Source: an uncultured Prevotella sp.
GTDB lineage: Bacteria; Bacteroidota; Bacteroidia; Bacteroidales; Bacteroidaceae
Reading direction: 5' to 3'
Assembly: GCA_938028745.1 (NCBI GenBank)
Contig: CALIZL010000020.1
Coordinates: 1-64,000, forward strand
Length of the DNA: 64,000 nucleotides
Part shown: piece by piece, positions 1 through 7,850 of the stretch
Position numbering within the stretch: the first letter of the stretch is position 1
Layout of the letters: each line of letters opens with the position of its first letter
Made by a program: the position numbers and the translations under genes
The notes under the pieces: model-generated
Database searches by the model: none
The model's input: only the letters and a program-made list of their open reading frames with translations
Told to the model about the DNA's origin: nothing

Positions 1-387
1 CCAAAACGCACTCCATTTTGTACCAAAACGCATTGCATTTAGCGGCAAAACGCACTCCGTTTTGCTGCAAATAGCCCGAAAACGGGTGTTAGTGGCGGTT
101 GGCTTAAATAAAAATCCAGTTTGCTTGCATGTAAAAGTATCTCCTTTTTGCATCACAACCAACCTTCGCAGGAATCGATTTTTTGGGGCAAGGCGAGCGA
201 TTGGTGAGCGGAAAGGGCACTCATAATGTTAAAATTTCTACTGAAAACAAGACAAAAACAACAATATCATATACACGCGCATAGGCAACGGCCTGGAAAG
301 CACGTATGCTTACGGCGGACAGTGCTTATAAGGCATGCTGCTCATTACCAACATACTCAACAATACTCAAAATCTAAGCGGTTCTAA
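1..387 (+). repeat. Composite repeat copy A (5' part cut off by window edge)
   Basis: This is the 3' part of a ~1-kb repeat seen five times in the window (others near 8717-9760, 25205-26207, 34733-35803, 48389-49540). Positions 1-70 hold three degenerate units of the ~22-bp array (core GCAAAACGCACTCC). A conserved AGCCCGAAAACGGG block follows, then a conserved stretch around 165-220 containing CCTTCGCAGGAATCGATTTT. The copy ends with GGAAAGGGCACTCATAATG, the start of a short reading frame. It points toward the 3' end of the DUF438 gene, which lies on the opposite strand. Family identity is from direct comparison between the copies; the function is unknown. Confidence 0.8.
226..387 (+). CDS. 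Possible short ORF of composite repeat A (53 aa)
   Basis: The frame opens MLKFLLKTRQKQ, the same start found in the other four repeat copies, and is preceded at a fixed distance by GGAAAGGG. An in-frame TGA lies upstream, so the ATG at 226 is the natural start. The first eleven codons agree between copies at the amino-acid level, with differences largely at synonymous positions. After about codon 12 the copies keep nucleotide similarity but not a common frame. The remainder here is rich in His, Arg and Gln and matches no family I know. It may be a short peptide, a leader, or decayed sequence. Confidence 0.3.
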   Translation: MLKFLLKTRQKQQYHIHAHRQRPGKHVCLRRTVLIRHAAHYQHTQQYSKSKRF

Positions 388-482
388 TGGCCAATTGGGA
401 TTAAAAAGTCCGCCAGCAGAAGTGCATGTTCACATTCCGCTGGCGGACAACTGTTATCCTGCCTATATACCTAATTGAGATT

Positions 483-2030
483 TTAGTCTATCAGTTTCTT
501 TATCCCTTCGATAAGTTTATCGAGCGGTATTCCAGAGCGTTCGCTCATCATTTGCACGTTAGCTTTGCCCATCATGATTTTTCCTAGCGGCGTGTTGAGC
601 ATCTTAAACTTGGGATTGAGCTCGGGTAAGCGGTTTTTGAGGGTGGGATATTGTTTGAGAAGATCTTTCAGACGCGTTTGCGATGTAATCTCTGTTACGG
701 GTTCTGCCGCCTCTTCGTCTTCATCATTTTCTGCCGGCGTTGTCTGCGTGTCGTGGCTTTGTTCGGCCGTTGCAGATGTGTCGCCATTGCTCCATGTAAG
801 CAGCGTTTGCGAGCCTTCTAATGCGCGGATATGGGTGCAATCTTGCATCATTTCTAGTACGCCACGGAAGTTTCCATCCTTATCGCGCACAGCTACATAG
901 ATGATATAGATAAATAACCCCGGCTTGTTAATCCAAAATTCGGCCTTATCCTGTTCGCCACTCCTTAGCTTGTCTATCACCTCGCGAACGATGTGGGCAC
1001 TTTTTCGGGGGTGGCAGTTCATTACTTCGCGCCCAATGACGTTCTTGCTGCGTGGGAAAATGCGGTGGTCGGTGTCCGAATAGAAACAAACCAGTTCGTT
1101 CTCGTCCACGAAGGAGATGTCGATGGGCAGGTGTTTGTAAATGAGGTTCACCTGTTCGAGCGTTAGTTTGCCCGTGGTAACATCCAACTTGTCGCCTCCG
1201 CCAGCCGAATACCCATATTTTGTGAGCAAGGCTTGCAAGTCGTTGGCAAAGTTGTTTTGTTCTTTCGGTTGGGTTTCGACTTTGTTTTCAGTGGTTTTGT
1301 GTTCCACTTCAAAGAAAGCAAAGCCAATCTCTTGGTCGCCACTCTTCATGTCTTCAAACTCTTCTTCGCTGATAAGGGCCATCGATGTGGGATAAAGGAT
1401 AAACTCCTCTTTCTCCATTAGGTCGCGTGCGTAGAGAAGGACGCGTTCTTGTTGTTTGATGAAGGCGTCTTCTTGGTCTTCACGAAGCAGGCGTTCTGCC
1501 TCACGAATTTCATCACGCACCATGTCGTCGAAGGTCCACATTGTTGTTGTGGGGCGTGTAAATCCCTTGCGTTCAAGCATGGGATAAAGTTGGTTTTGTT
1601 TGCGTTTGTAGTGTATGGGATACTGACTAATCTTATCGTATAGCTCAAGCCACTGGTTCTTAATCATTGGGTATTGCACCAAGTCTTCCACCGCTAAGAG
1701 CAATCGCTTCATTTCCTCGTTTTCTTTAAGGTAATGCATGATGGGGTGGTCGGCCGGAAGATTGGGCATCGTGTTGTCTATTTGGTCGCCCAGCATGTTG
1801 ATTACCGCGTGTACATCTTCGCGAATGCACTCGTCGCTAGTTTCTTCGGTCATTGTTTGCTCTATGTAGGCCACGTGGTAGGCGCTAACTTTACCTACTC
1901 GTTCTTTTATTTGCAGTCGGGCTTCGTCGGCAGATAGCTGTCCGGCCTTAAATGCGTTCTCTATTTCGAAAAGCGCTTTAAGCTTTTCTGGGTCCATCGG
2001 TGGAAGGTAACCTTTCATTCTATGTTCCAT
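483..2030 (-). CDS. DUF438 / hemerythrin-like / PAS / DUF1858 protein
   Basis: A 515-residue soluble protein with the order expected of the DUF438 family. Residues ~1-85 are the DUF438 region. A hemerythrin-like HHE helical segment (~90-235) includes HPIMHYLKENEE and HYKRKQNQLYPMLERKG, whose spaced His and Glu could bind a di-iron centre. A PAS-type domain (~275-400) follows, then an acidic linker and a C-terminal DUF1858 domain (~445-515). Such proteins are thought to sense oxygen, redox or NO, but the signal here is inferred from domains only. No membrane segment or output kinase is visible. The first ATG (2030) and the Met at codon 5 are both possible starts. A -7-like TAAATTTGC lies at 2062-2070 on the same strand. 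Confidence 0.85.
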   Translation of the reverse strand: MEHRMKGYLPPMDPEKLKALFEIENAFKAGQLSADEARLQIKERVGKVSAYHVAYIEQTMTEETSDECIREDVHAVINMLGDQIDNTMPNLPADHPIMHYLKENEEMKRLLLAVEDLVQYPMIKNQWLELYDKISQYPIHYKRKQNQLYPMLERKGFTRPTTTMWTFDDMVRDEIREAERLLREDQEDAFIKQQERVLLYARDLMEKEEFILYPTSMALISEEEFEDMKSGDQEIGFAFFEVEHKTTENKVETQPKEQNNFANDLQALLTKYGYSAGGGDKLDVTTGKLTLEQVNLIYKHLPIDISFVDENELVCFYSDTDHRIFPRSKNVIGREVMNCHPRKSAHIVREVIDKLRSGEQDKAEFWINKPGLFIYIIYVAVRDKDGNFRGVLEMMQDCTHIRALEGSQTLLTWSNGDTSATAEQSHDTQTTPAENDEDEEAAEPVTEITSQTRLKDLLKQYPTLKNRLPELNPKFKMLNTPLGKIMMGKANVQMMSERSGIPLDKLIEGIKKLID

Positions 2031-2061
2031 ATTTTGGTCTTATTTTTATTTCGATTACGTT

Positions 2062-2070
2062 GCAAATTTA
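2062..2070 (-). promoter_or_regulatory. -7 element upstream of the DUF438 gene
   Basis: TAAATTTGC on the minus strand matches the Bacteroidota TAnnTTTGC element and sits 32 bases before the start codon. No convincing -33 TTTG was found, so this is a partial match. Confidence 0.4.
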
Positions 2071-2220
2071 GATATAAAACGTTGTTAGTTTGGTAACAAT
2101 TGTTACTTTGTGGGTTTAAAAAAGGTTAAGGTTTGGGGCGACAGGTTGTGCTAGTTCGCGTTTCTTCGGTTTTATTCGTCTAGCTTTCCGTCAGCCTGTT
2201 GGGGTGATGGAGTGGGGCAT

Positions 2221-2751
2221 TCAGATTGTTATCTTTAACAATCCGCCAAAGGGTGTTAGGTTTTTGAAGGCGTTTTCGCGCTTAAAGATTCCGGAGTAAA
2301 TGCCTGCACAAATGAGCACACCACCATGAGCGAACACTACCACACGGCGATGGGGTTGCGTTTTCAGCTGATTGAGGAAGTCGGAAACGCGTGCATAGAT
2401 GTCTGGGAAACCCTCGCCGTTGGTCGTGCGCACGTTCATATAGTCGGCATACCAACGTTGTAGGTTATCGTCTACTATCTCATCGTAACGTTGTATCTCC
2501 CAATCGCCCATGTTCATTTCGCGTAATCGTGGGTCGATTATGGGGTTTTCGTAACCGCAGAAGGCCGCAAGGCGTGTGGCGCGACTAAGCGGTGAGCTGT
2601 ATGCCGCATCGAAAGGGGCATGTGCTGACAAGGCGTTGCGGGTGAGAGTGGCCTCTTGTTCGAAGGTTTCTGACAGCGCAACATCGGTGCAACCATAGCA
2701 TGTGCCCTTGGCAACAGCCACACTGGTGTGTCTTACAAGGATGATTTCCAT
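2221..2751 (-). CDS. cobC: Alpha-ribazole phosphatase (histidine phosphatase family)
   Basis: A 176-residue phosphoglycerate-mutase-like histidine phosphatase. The catalytic RHT motif is at residues 7-9 (His8 would be phosphorylated), a second Arg is in SSPLSRATRLA, a Glu in EMNMGDWE, and the C-terminal His in VVFAHGGV. In cobalamin assembly CobC removes the 5'-phosphate from alpha-ribazole 5'-phosphate or from cobalamin 5'-phosphate. Histidine phosphatases are hard to assign alone, but this one lies 16 bases downstream of cobS and ends the run cobU-cobT-cobS-cobC, which makes the assignment good. Confidence 0.85.
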   Translation of the reverse strand: MEIILVRHTSVAVAKGTCYGCTDVALSETFEQEATLTRNALSAHAPFDAAYSSPLSRATRLAAFCGYENPIIDPRLREMNMGDWEIQRYDEIVDDNLQRWYADYMNVRTTNGEGFPDIYARVSDFLNQLKTQPHRRVVVFAHGGVLICAGIYSGIFKRENAFKNLTPFGGLLKITI

Positions 2752-2767
2752 ATCTAAAAAAATGATT

Positions 2768-3586
2768 TTAAAGGGTGAAGTTATCGGTGAGTAACACTAC
2801 GGCCGTTAGGTGGAATGCTAATTCGCACAGCAAAAACACGGCTCCACAGCAATCGCCCGTATAGCCTTTGATGCGGCGCAGCATCAGCATGTATAGGAAA
2901 AACATGGTGAGACAGGGTGCAGCTACAAGGAAATTCCAATCTAAAAGTCGGCTGCCCCAATGAGCATCGAAATAGAGAAGGCCAATGAATGGCGTAAGAC
3001 CTTGCACCATGAGCGAAACTCCTGCCGTGAGATTGAACCTGCGATAAATGTTATGAGCCTTGGCTTGTTCTTCGGTTCGGGCGTAAGGAAGTATTTGGGT
3101 GATTTGTCCTGCCACCATTTTACAGAACGGATCGGCCGTAAATGCAACGAGTGCGGCGTATAATGGGCCGAGCGAAAGCATACATTCGAAGAACAGCGCG
3201 AAGTAAACGATGAGCGAAAGAACGCCGAACGTGCCGATATGCGAGTCTTTCATGATGGCGAGAATACGGCTGCGGTCTTTTCCTCCCCCGCCGAAACCAT
3301 CGAAGAAGTCGGCTAATCCGTCTTCGTGCAGTGCGCCCGTAACCAACAATCGCGCAGCAATGGCCGCTAAAATGTCAATGGAGAAGGGCAAAACCTTTGA
3401 GCCAAACCAAATGATGGCACCCATTAGCGCGCCTGTTAACCACCCTGCGAGAGGCCAGAACTCAACAACCGACTCGTAAGCGTCTTTCGGTGGCTGATGA
3501 ATACGCCAGAAAGGAAGTCGGGTAAAGAAGATGAAGGCCGCCCAAGGACGGTCGTACCATCTAGAAGTATTTGTCGATATTCGCAT
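2768..3586 (-). CDS. cobS: Adenosylcobinamide-GDP ribazoletransferase
   Basis: A 272-residue integral membrane enzyme joining adenosylcobinamide-GDP and alpha-ribazole (or its phosphate) to give adenosylcobalamin (phosphate). It carries the family pattern FFTRLP near the N terminus, LAGWLTGALMGA, and the acidic EDGLADFFDGFGGGG-K-R segment near residues 95-110, thought to bind metal and nucleotide. Several hydrophobic helices follow. The first ATG overlaps the end of cobT by 26 bases, indicating co-translation; a later start would lose the conserved N-terminal region. Length is normal for CobS. Confidence 0.93.
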   Translation of the reverse strand: MRISTNTSRWYDRPWAAFIFFTRLPFWRIHQPPKDAYESVVEFWPLAGWLTGALMGAIIWFGSKVLPFSIDILAAIAARLLVTGALHEDGLADFFDGFGGGGKDRSRILAIMKDSHIGTFGVLSLIVYFALFFECMLSLGPLYAALVAFTADPFCKMVAGQITQILPYARTEEQAKAHNIYRRFNLTAGVSLMVQGLTPFIGLLYFDAHWGSRLLDWNFLVAAPCLTMFFLYMLMLRRIKGYTGDCCGAVFLLCELAFHLTAVVLLTDNFTL

Positions 3587-4607
3587 CTTTGAAGTTGTTC
3601 ATTTCGTTTATCATTCGTACGGAGCTTTCGATTATGGGGTAAGCGCACAACGCCCCTGTACCTTCGCCCAGGCGCATGCCTAGTTGTAGGATGGGTTGTG
3701 CTTGCATCAGGGACAGCAATTGGCGATGTCCGCTCTCGTCGCCACAATGTCCGAAGACGGCATAATCAAGTACGGCAGGGTTTAGTTTGCTTGCAGCTAG
3801 CATGCAGGCAGACATAATGAAACCGTCAACTAGCACGATCATGCGCAGTTCGGCAGCGCGGAGCATCGCCCCAATAGCGGCCACCATCTCGAATCCGCCA
3901 AAGTATTGGATGATGGTTGCTGGGTCGTTGTGGGGCAATGGTTGGCGTTTAAAGTGGCTTACGGCCTGTTCGAGTACGGCTAGCTTGTGCTTTTCACCCT
4001 CAGTATTTAGTCCTGAGCCACTACCAACGCAACTGCTAAGCGGCAAGTTGCCCCAAAGACTCATCCAAACACTTGATGGCGAGGTGTTGCCAATGCCCAT
4101 TTCGCCCAGGCAAAGCACGTTGCAGCCCTTGGCTTTGCTGCTTTCTGCTAGCTCGCTGCCAGTGTTTAGGGCTTGTTGCATTTGCTGCTGGCTCATGGCT
4201 GGTTCGTGAAGAAAGTTGCGTGTGCCGTTAGCTATCTTGCGGTTGAGTATTGTTGGATGGGCCGACAGATCGTGGTCTACCCCCATATCCACAAGTGTTA
4301 GTTCGAAACCATGTTGCTTGCAGAAGAGGTTCACCCCACCTCCACCATGCGTAAAGTTTATCATTTGTTGCCAAGTTACTGCTCTTGGCGATACGCTTAC
4401 GCCTTCTTGCTCTATGCCGTGGTCGGCGGCGAAGAGCAGATGGCAAGGATGCGACAGGGTGGGAGATAGCGTGTGCTGTATGCGGCATATTCTATAAGCA
4501 AGGGTTTCGAGCATCCCCAGCGAACCTTTGGGTTTGTTGAGATTGTCTATTTTCTGCCAAACGAGAGAGTCGTCGAGCGTTAAGGGGGGTATGTTGAAGT
4601 GCATCAT
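3561..4607 (-). CDS. cobT: Nicotinate-nucleotide-dimethylbenzimidazole phosphoribosyltransferase
   Basis: A 348-residue CobT. It transfers the phosphoribosyl group of nicotinate mononucleotide to a lower-ligand base (classically 5,6-dimethylbenzimidazole), producing alpha-ribazole 5'-phosphate. Visible family features are KPKGSLGMLE near the N terminus, LLFAADHG, the THGGGGVN loop, GEMGIGNT, and the C-terminal GEGTGA loop, whose Glu corresponds to the catalytic Glu of the Salmonella enzyme. It lies 65 bases after cobU and overlaps cobS by 26 bases. No genes for making dimethylbenzimidazole are in the window, so the base may be salvaged. Confidence 0.94.
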   Translation of the reverse strand: MMHFNIPPLTLDDSLVWQKIDNLNKPKGSLGMLETLAYRICRIQHTLSPTLSHPCHLLFAADHGIEQEGVSVSPRAVTWQQMINFTHGGGGVNLFCKQHGFELTLVDMGVDHDLSAHPTILNRKIANGTRNFLHEPAMSQQQMQQALNTGSELAESSKAKGCNVLCLGEMGIGNTSPSSVWMSLWGNLPLSSCVGSGSGLNTEGEKHKLAVLEQAVSHFKRQPLPHNDPATIIQYFGGFEMVAAIGAMLRAAELRMIVLVDGFIMSACMLAASKLNPAVLDYAVFGHCGDESGHRQLLSLMQAQPILQLGMRLGEGTGALCAYPIIESSVRMINEMNNFKDANIDKYF

Positions 4608-4672
4608 TGCATAAAAATGAAAGCGTTGAATGGACGAAGGTTTGGAAAAACGCTGCGTTGGTTGACAAGGGA

Positions 4673-5200
4673 CTATTTTATCTTCACCGCAATGCCGCTA
4701 ACCATCAGGTAAACCTCGTCGGCCTTAGCTGCTACATATTGGTTCATCCATCCTTGTAGGTCGGTAAAGCGGCGTTGCAGGGCGTTGTTGCTCACCCCGC
4801 CACTTCCTATCTCGTTGGTAACGAAGATAAAGGTGGCCTCTTGTGCTGTAAGCTTGTCGAACTCGGCCTTCAGCTCTTCAAGTGTTCGGTCAACATCGGG
4901 CAGTGTTGACGTGTTGTGGCTTGCGTCGTAGAAGAAGTTGGTGCACCAAAGGGTGATGCAATCTACCACCACCACCTTATTATATAATAGGTGTTTGCTT
5001 AGCATTTTCTCCTCTTCGATGTTGGTCCAGCATGGTCCGCGCCGTTCTTGATGTCGCGCAATACGCTGCTTAAACTCGTCGTCCCAAGCGTGGGCCGTGG
5101 CCATATACACAGGGGTTGACGAGAGATTGAGTGCCATGCGTTCGGCAGCAAGGCTTTTCCCTGAGCGTTGGCCGCCTGTAATTAAGATTACTTTCTTCAT
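4673..5200 (-). CDS. cobU: Adenosylcobinamide kinase / adenosylcobinamide-phosphate guanylyltransferase
   Basis: A 175-residue bifunctional enzyme that phosphorylates adenosylcobinamide and then adds GMP. The P-loop GGQRSGKS is at residues 9-16. RIARHQERRGPCW carries His50, matching the guanylylated His46 region of Salmonella CobU. The strands VVVDCITLW and FIFVTNEIGSG are typical of the fold. First gene of the minus-strand cobUTSC cluster. A TAACTTCGC (5204-5212) ends only three bases before the start codon, so either the transcript is nearly leaderless or the promoter lies further upstream. No cobalamin riboswitch was recognised upstream. Confidence 0.93.
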   Translation of the reverse strand: MKKVILITGGQRSGKSLAAERMALNLSSTPVYMATAHAWDDEFKQRIARHQERRGPCWTNIEEEKMLSKHLLYNKVVVVDCITLWCTNFFYDASHNTSTLPDVDRTLEELKAEFDKLTAQEATFIFVTNEIGSGGVSNNALQRRFTDLQGWMNQYVAAKADEVYLMVSGIAVKIK

Positions 5201-5203
5201 GAT

Positions 5204-5212
5204 GCGAAGTTA
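5204..5212 (-). promoter_or_regulatory. -7-like element abutting cobU
   Basis: TAACTTCGC on the minus strand differs from TAnnTTTGC at one base. It lies three bases before the cobU ATG, which would place the transcription start at or inside the first codon. No good -33 was seen. It may be fortuitous. Confidence 0.25.
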
Positions 5213-5335
5213 CAAAAAAGACGAAAGAGTACATTGAAAAGTGTATATTATTTCGCTTTTAAAGTCATTTTATGTCCCATTCCCATCTTATTTTGGACTA
5301 TTTAGAGGATAAAATGGTTATTTTTTGATAATTTA

Positions 5336-5368
5336 TTTGGTGCTTACAGCTTTTTTCTTTTCCTTTGC
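5336..5368 (+). promoter_or_regulatory. Promoter of the ompA-like gene
   Basis: A -33 TTTG at 5336-5339 and a -7 TTCCTTTGC at 5360-5368 are separated by 20 bases, matching Bacteroidota promoter spacing. The transcript would carry a leader of about 45 bases before the ATG at 5418. Confidence 0.55.
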
Positions 5369-5417
5369 AAGCGTTTAGATTGAGATAACTTAATAAGTCA
5401 AATTTAATTATTCAGGA

Positions 5418-6569
5418 ATGAAAAAGTTGTTTACACTTTTCGCTGCCGTTTCTTTGGCAGCCTCTGTTTCCGCGCAAACAGTAACCGAAAGCAAGACTTT
5501 CGACAATTTCTACATTGGTGTTAATGGTGGTGTTTCTACTGTTACAACTGGTCATAGCTGGTTGAACAACCTCAACCCTAACGCTGGCCTGCGCATTGGC
5601 CGTTACTTTACCCCTGTATTTGGTGTGGCTGTTGAAGGCAATGCTTACTTCTCTAACAAGCCAGATGAGTCGTATGGCACGTTTGTTCGTTTCATTAACA
5701 GCTCTGCTTTGGCAACAATCAACTTCAGCAACTGGTTTGGTGGCTACAAAGGTGAGCCCCGTACGTTTGAGGTTATCGGTTTGTATGGCCTTGGTTGGTT
5801 GCACACTTTCAACAACAAGGGATTGAAGAACGATAACGTTCTTACTTCTAAGGCAGCACTCGACCTAGCTTTGAACTTTGGTTCGAACAAGCAATTCCAA
5901 TTCTATGTTGAGCCCGCCATCGTATATGCACTAAATGGAACTGGCTACAGCGGTTTGGAATACAACATCAACAAGTCTTTCGTTCAACTTAACGGAGGTT
6001 TGATTTATCGCTTTGGAAACTCGAACGGTTCGCACAACTTCACTGTTGCACAAGTTCGCGACCAAGCTGAAATCGATGGTTTGAACGCTCAAATCAACAG
6101 CCTTCGTGGTGACCTGAGCAACAAAGACAGCCGTTTGGCAGAAAAGGATCGCCAGATTTCTGACCTTCAAAAAGCTTTGGACGATTGCAACAACCAACCC
6201 AAGACCATCGTTAAGAACGTGAAGTCGGAAACGGTTACCAACCTGCAACCCACCGTTCTCTTCCGTCAAGGCAAGGCTGTTATCGACCCCGCACAGTACG
6301 CTCCGCTGGAACTTATCGCTTCGTACATGAGAAATCACCCCGAAGCTAAGGTTGAAATTCGTGGTTACGCTTCTCCCGAAGGTAGCGCCGAACTGAACCA
6401 AAAACTTTCTAACGCTCGTGCACAAGCCGTTAAGGATGCACTTGTTAAGAGGTACAAGATTGCTGCTAGCCGCCTTACCACTAAGGGTATGGGTGTAACA
6501 GATACGTTGTTCGAAGAAGTTTCGTTCAACCGTGTTGCTACTTTCAATGATAGCAGCAAAGGCGAATAA
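5418..6569 (+). CDS. OmpA-family outer membrane protein
   Basis: A 383-residue protein with a signal peptide ending VSAQ (~residue 20). An N-terminal beta-barrel-like region (~25-205) has alternating hydrophobic strands ending in GGLIYRFG. A predicted coiled coil (~215-255, QISDLQKALDDCNNQ) follows, then a C-terminal OmpA-like peptidoglycan-binding domain (~270-383) with VEIRGYASPEGS, NQKLSNARAQAVKDAL and FNRVATF. Such proteins span the outer membrane and hold it to peptidoglycan. Even, G/C-ending codon use, a good promoter and a strong terminator suggest high expression as a single gene. Confidence 0.9.
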   Translation: MKKLFTLFAAVSLAASVSAQTVTESKTFDNFYIGVNGGVSTVTTGHSWLNNLNPNAGLRIGRYFTPVFGVAVEGNAYFSNKPDESYGTFVRFINSSALATINFSNWFGGYKGEPRTFEVIGLYGLGWLHTFNNKGLKNDNVLTSKAALDLALNFGSNKQFQFYVEPAIVYALNGTGYSGLEYNINKSFVQLNGGLIYRFGNSNGSHNFTVAQVRDQAEIDGLNAQINSLRGDLSNKDSRLAEKDRQISDLQKALDDCNNQPKTIVKNVKSETVTNLQPTVLFRQGKAVIDPAQYAPLELIASYMRNHPEAKVEIRGYASPEGSAELNQKLSNARAQAVKDALVKRYKIAASRLTTKGMGVTDTLFEEVSFNRVATFNDSSKGE

Positions 6570-6595
6570 TTTTCGTAGCTAAGTTATAAAAGCAG

Positions 6596-6632
6596 GTCCC
6601 GACATTCTTTTGAGTGTCGGGACTTTCTTTTT
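6596..6632 (+). terminator. Intrinsic terminator after the ompA-like gene
   Basis: A perfect 9-bp stem GTCCCGACA / TGTCGGGAC with a 10-base loop is followed by TTTCTTTTTC. It starts 26 bases after the stop codon. Confidence 0.9.
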
Positions 6633-6812
6633 CTGGATGTACGAACATCATTCATCGCATTTCTTAGCAATTTCCGATTAGTTGTGTTTAGCCGATGTTT
6701 ATAGGCAATATAGCCTCTCTCGTTTAGTTGTTTGTTTGTTCCTATCTCCGTTCTCTTTTCGTCTAATCAATTTCCTATAAATGTGTAAAGGCCTTATTTA
6801 TTGTCAACAAAC

Positions 6813-6844
6813 TTGGGATGTAACATATTTTCTAGTTAACTTTG
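6813..6844 (+). promoter_or_regulatory. Promoter of the acyl-ACP thioesterase gene
   Basis: TTG (6813-6815) and TAACTTTG (6837-6844) are 21 bases apart, a good Bacteroidota promoter. The leader would be about 125 bases. The rest of 6633-6812 shows no gene or clear structure. Confidence 0.5.
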
Positions 6845-6976
6845 TAGCTGTTAAAAGGGGCTGACACGTTGTAAGTAGCACTCGTTTGCCCTTATATAGC
6901 GCATCACAACTCCTACTTCATATATGGATGAAGATATCTTGATGCTACTCTTTATAAGTTAAAATCGTTGAATAGT

Positions 6977-7744
6977 ATGATGTTAGATAAGATAGGAAAG
7001 TACGAATTTTTAATAGAACCATTCCATTGCGACTTTACGCACCACCTTTTTGTGGGGCATCTAGGCAATCATGTGTTGAATGCAGCCGACTTCCACTCGA
7101 ACGATAGAGGCTTTGGCATGACCTATTTAAACACTATCCATAAGACATGGGTGCTGTCGAGATTGGCACTTGAACTCGAAGAACTACCGAAGGAGTACTC
7201 GCGCATGAGCGTGGAAACATGGGTTGATGGTGTAATGCGCTTCTTTACCAACCGAAACTTTAAGATGACCGATGCAGAGACGGGGGCTGTTTATGGCTAT
7301 GGGCGTAGCGTTTGGGCCATGATTGATACGCAAACGCGGCAGCCTGCCGACATCTTGGCCATAAACGAAGGTAGTATTGTGAACTATGTTGATAAAGAAA
7401 AGCCATGTCCTATTGCTGCATCTTCGCGTGTTAAGTTGACAGGACAGGCGATATTGGAGGGTTCGGTCGAAACTCATTACAGCGATGTAGACATTAATGG
7501 GCATATCAACAGCGTGAAGTACCTTGAACACCTTTTCAACTTAAAGCCAGAAACGTGGCATTGCGCCTATCGCGTAGGGCGAATAGATGTGGCATACGTG
7601 GCTGAAAGTCACTTTGGCGATGTACTGCATTATTATAAGGAGGAGATAACAGAGGGCGAAGAACTTTACCAAATAGTGAAGTGTACGCCAGATGGAGATA
7701 CGGCCGAGGTGTGTCGCGTGGCTGTGAAATGGATAGAGCGTTAA
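6977..7744 (+). CDS. Acyl-ACP thioesterase
   Basis: A double hot-dog thioesterase of the acyl-ACP (FatA-like, PF01643) type, which releases fatty acids from acyl carrier protein in the cytoplasm. Recognisable segments are ADFHSNDRGFGMTYL, TWVLSRLALELEELP, VETWVDGVMRFFTNRNF and, in the second hot-dog, HYSDVDINGHINSVKYLE, where the Asp-x-Asn-x-His pattern supplies catalytic residues. An in-frame TTG lies at 6968, but two adjacent ATG codons (6977, 6980) are more likely starts, giving about 255 residues. It follows the ompA-like gene but has its own promoter. Confidence 0.88.
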   Translation: MMLDKIGKYEFLIEPFHCDFTHHLFVGHLGNHVLNAADFHSNDRGFGMTYLNTIHKTWVLSRLALELEELPKEYSRMSVETWVDGVMRFFTNRNFKMTDAETGAVYGYGRSVWAMIDTQTRQPADILAINEGSIVNYVDKEKPCPIAASSRVKLTGQAILEGSVETHYSDVDINGHINSVKYLEHLFNLKPETWHCAYRVGRIDVAYVAESHFGDVLHYYKEEITEGEELYQIVKCTPDGDTAEVCRVAVKWIER

Positions 7745-7850
7745 GCCATGTTTGCCTTATGAAGTGTTTTACGTACTTGGCTTCATTCGGTGTCAGTTCA
7801 TTTTCTTTGTGACTTTCTTGCTAAGCGTTATTTTCAGCATCCTCACTATG

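Noticed and set aside
5201..5417. Cobalamin riboswitch before cobU
   Set aside because: No B12-box-like sequence was seen on the minus strand and the space to a plausible promoter is too short.
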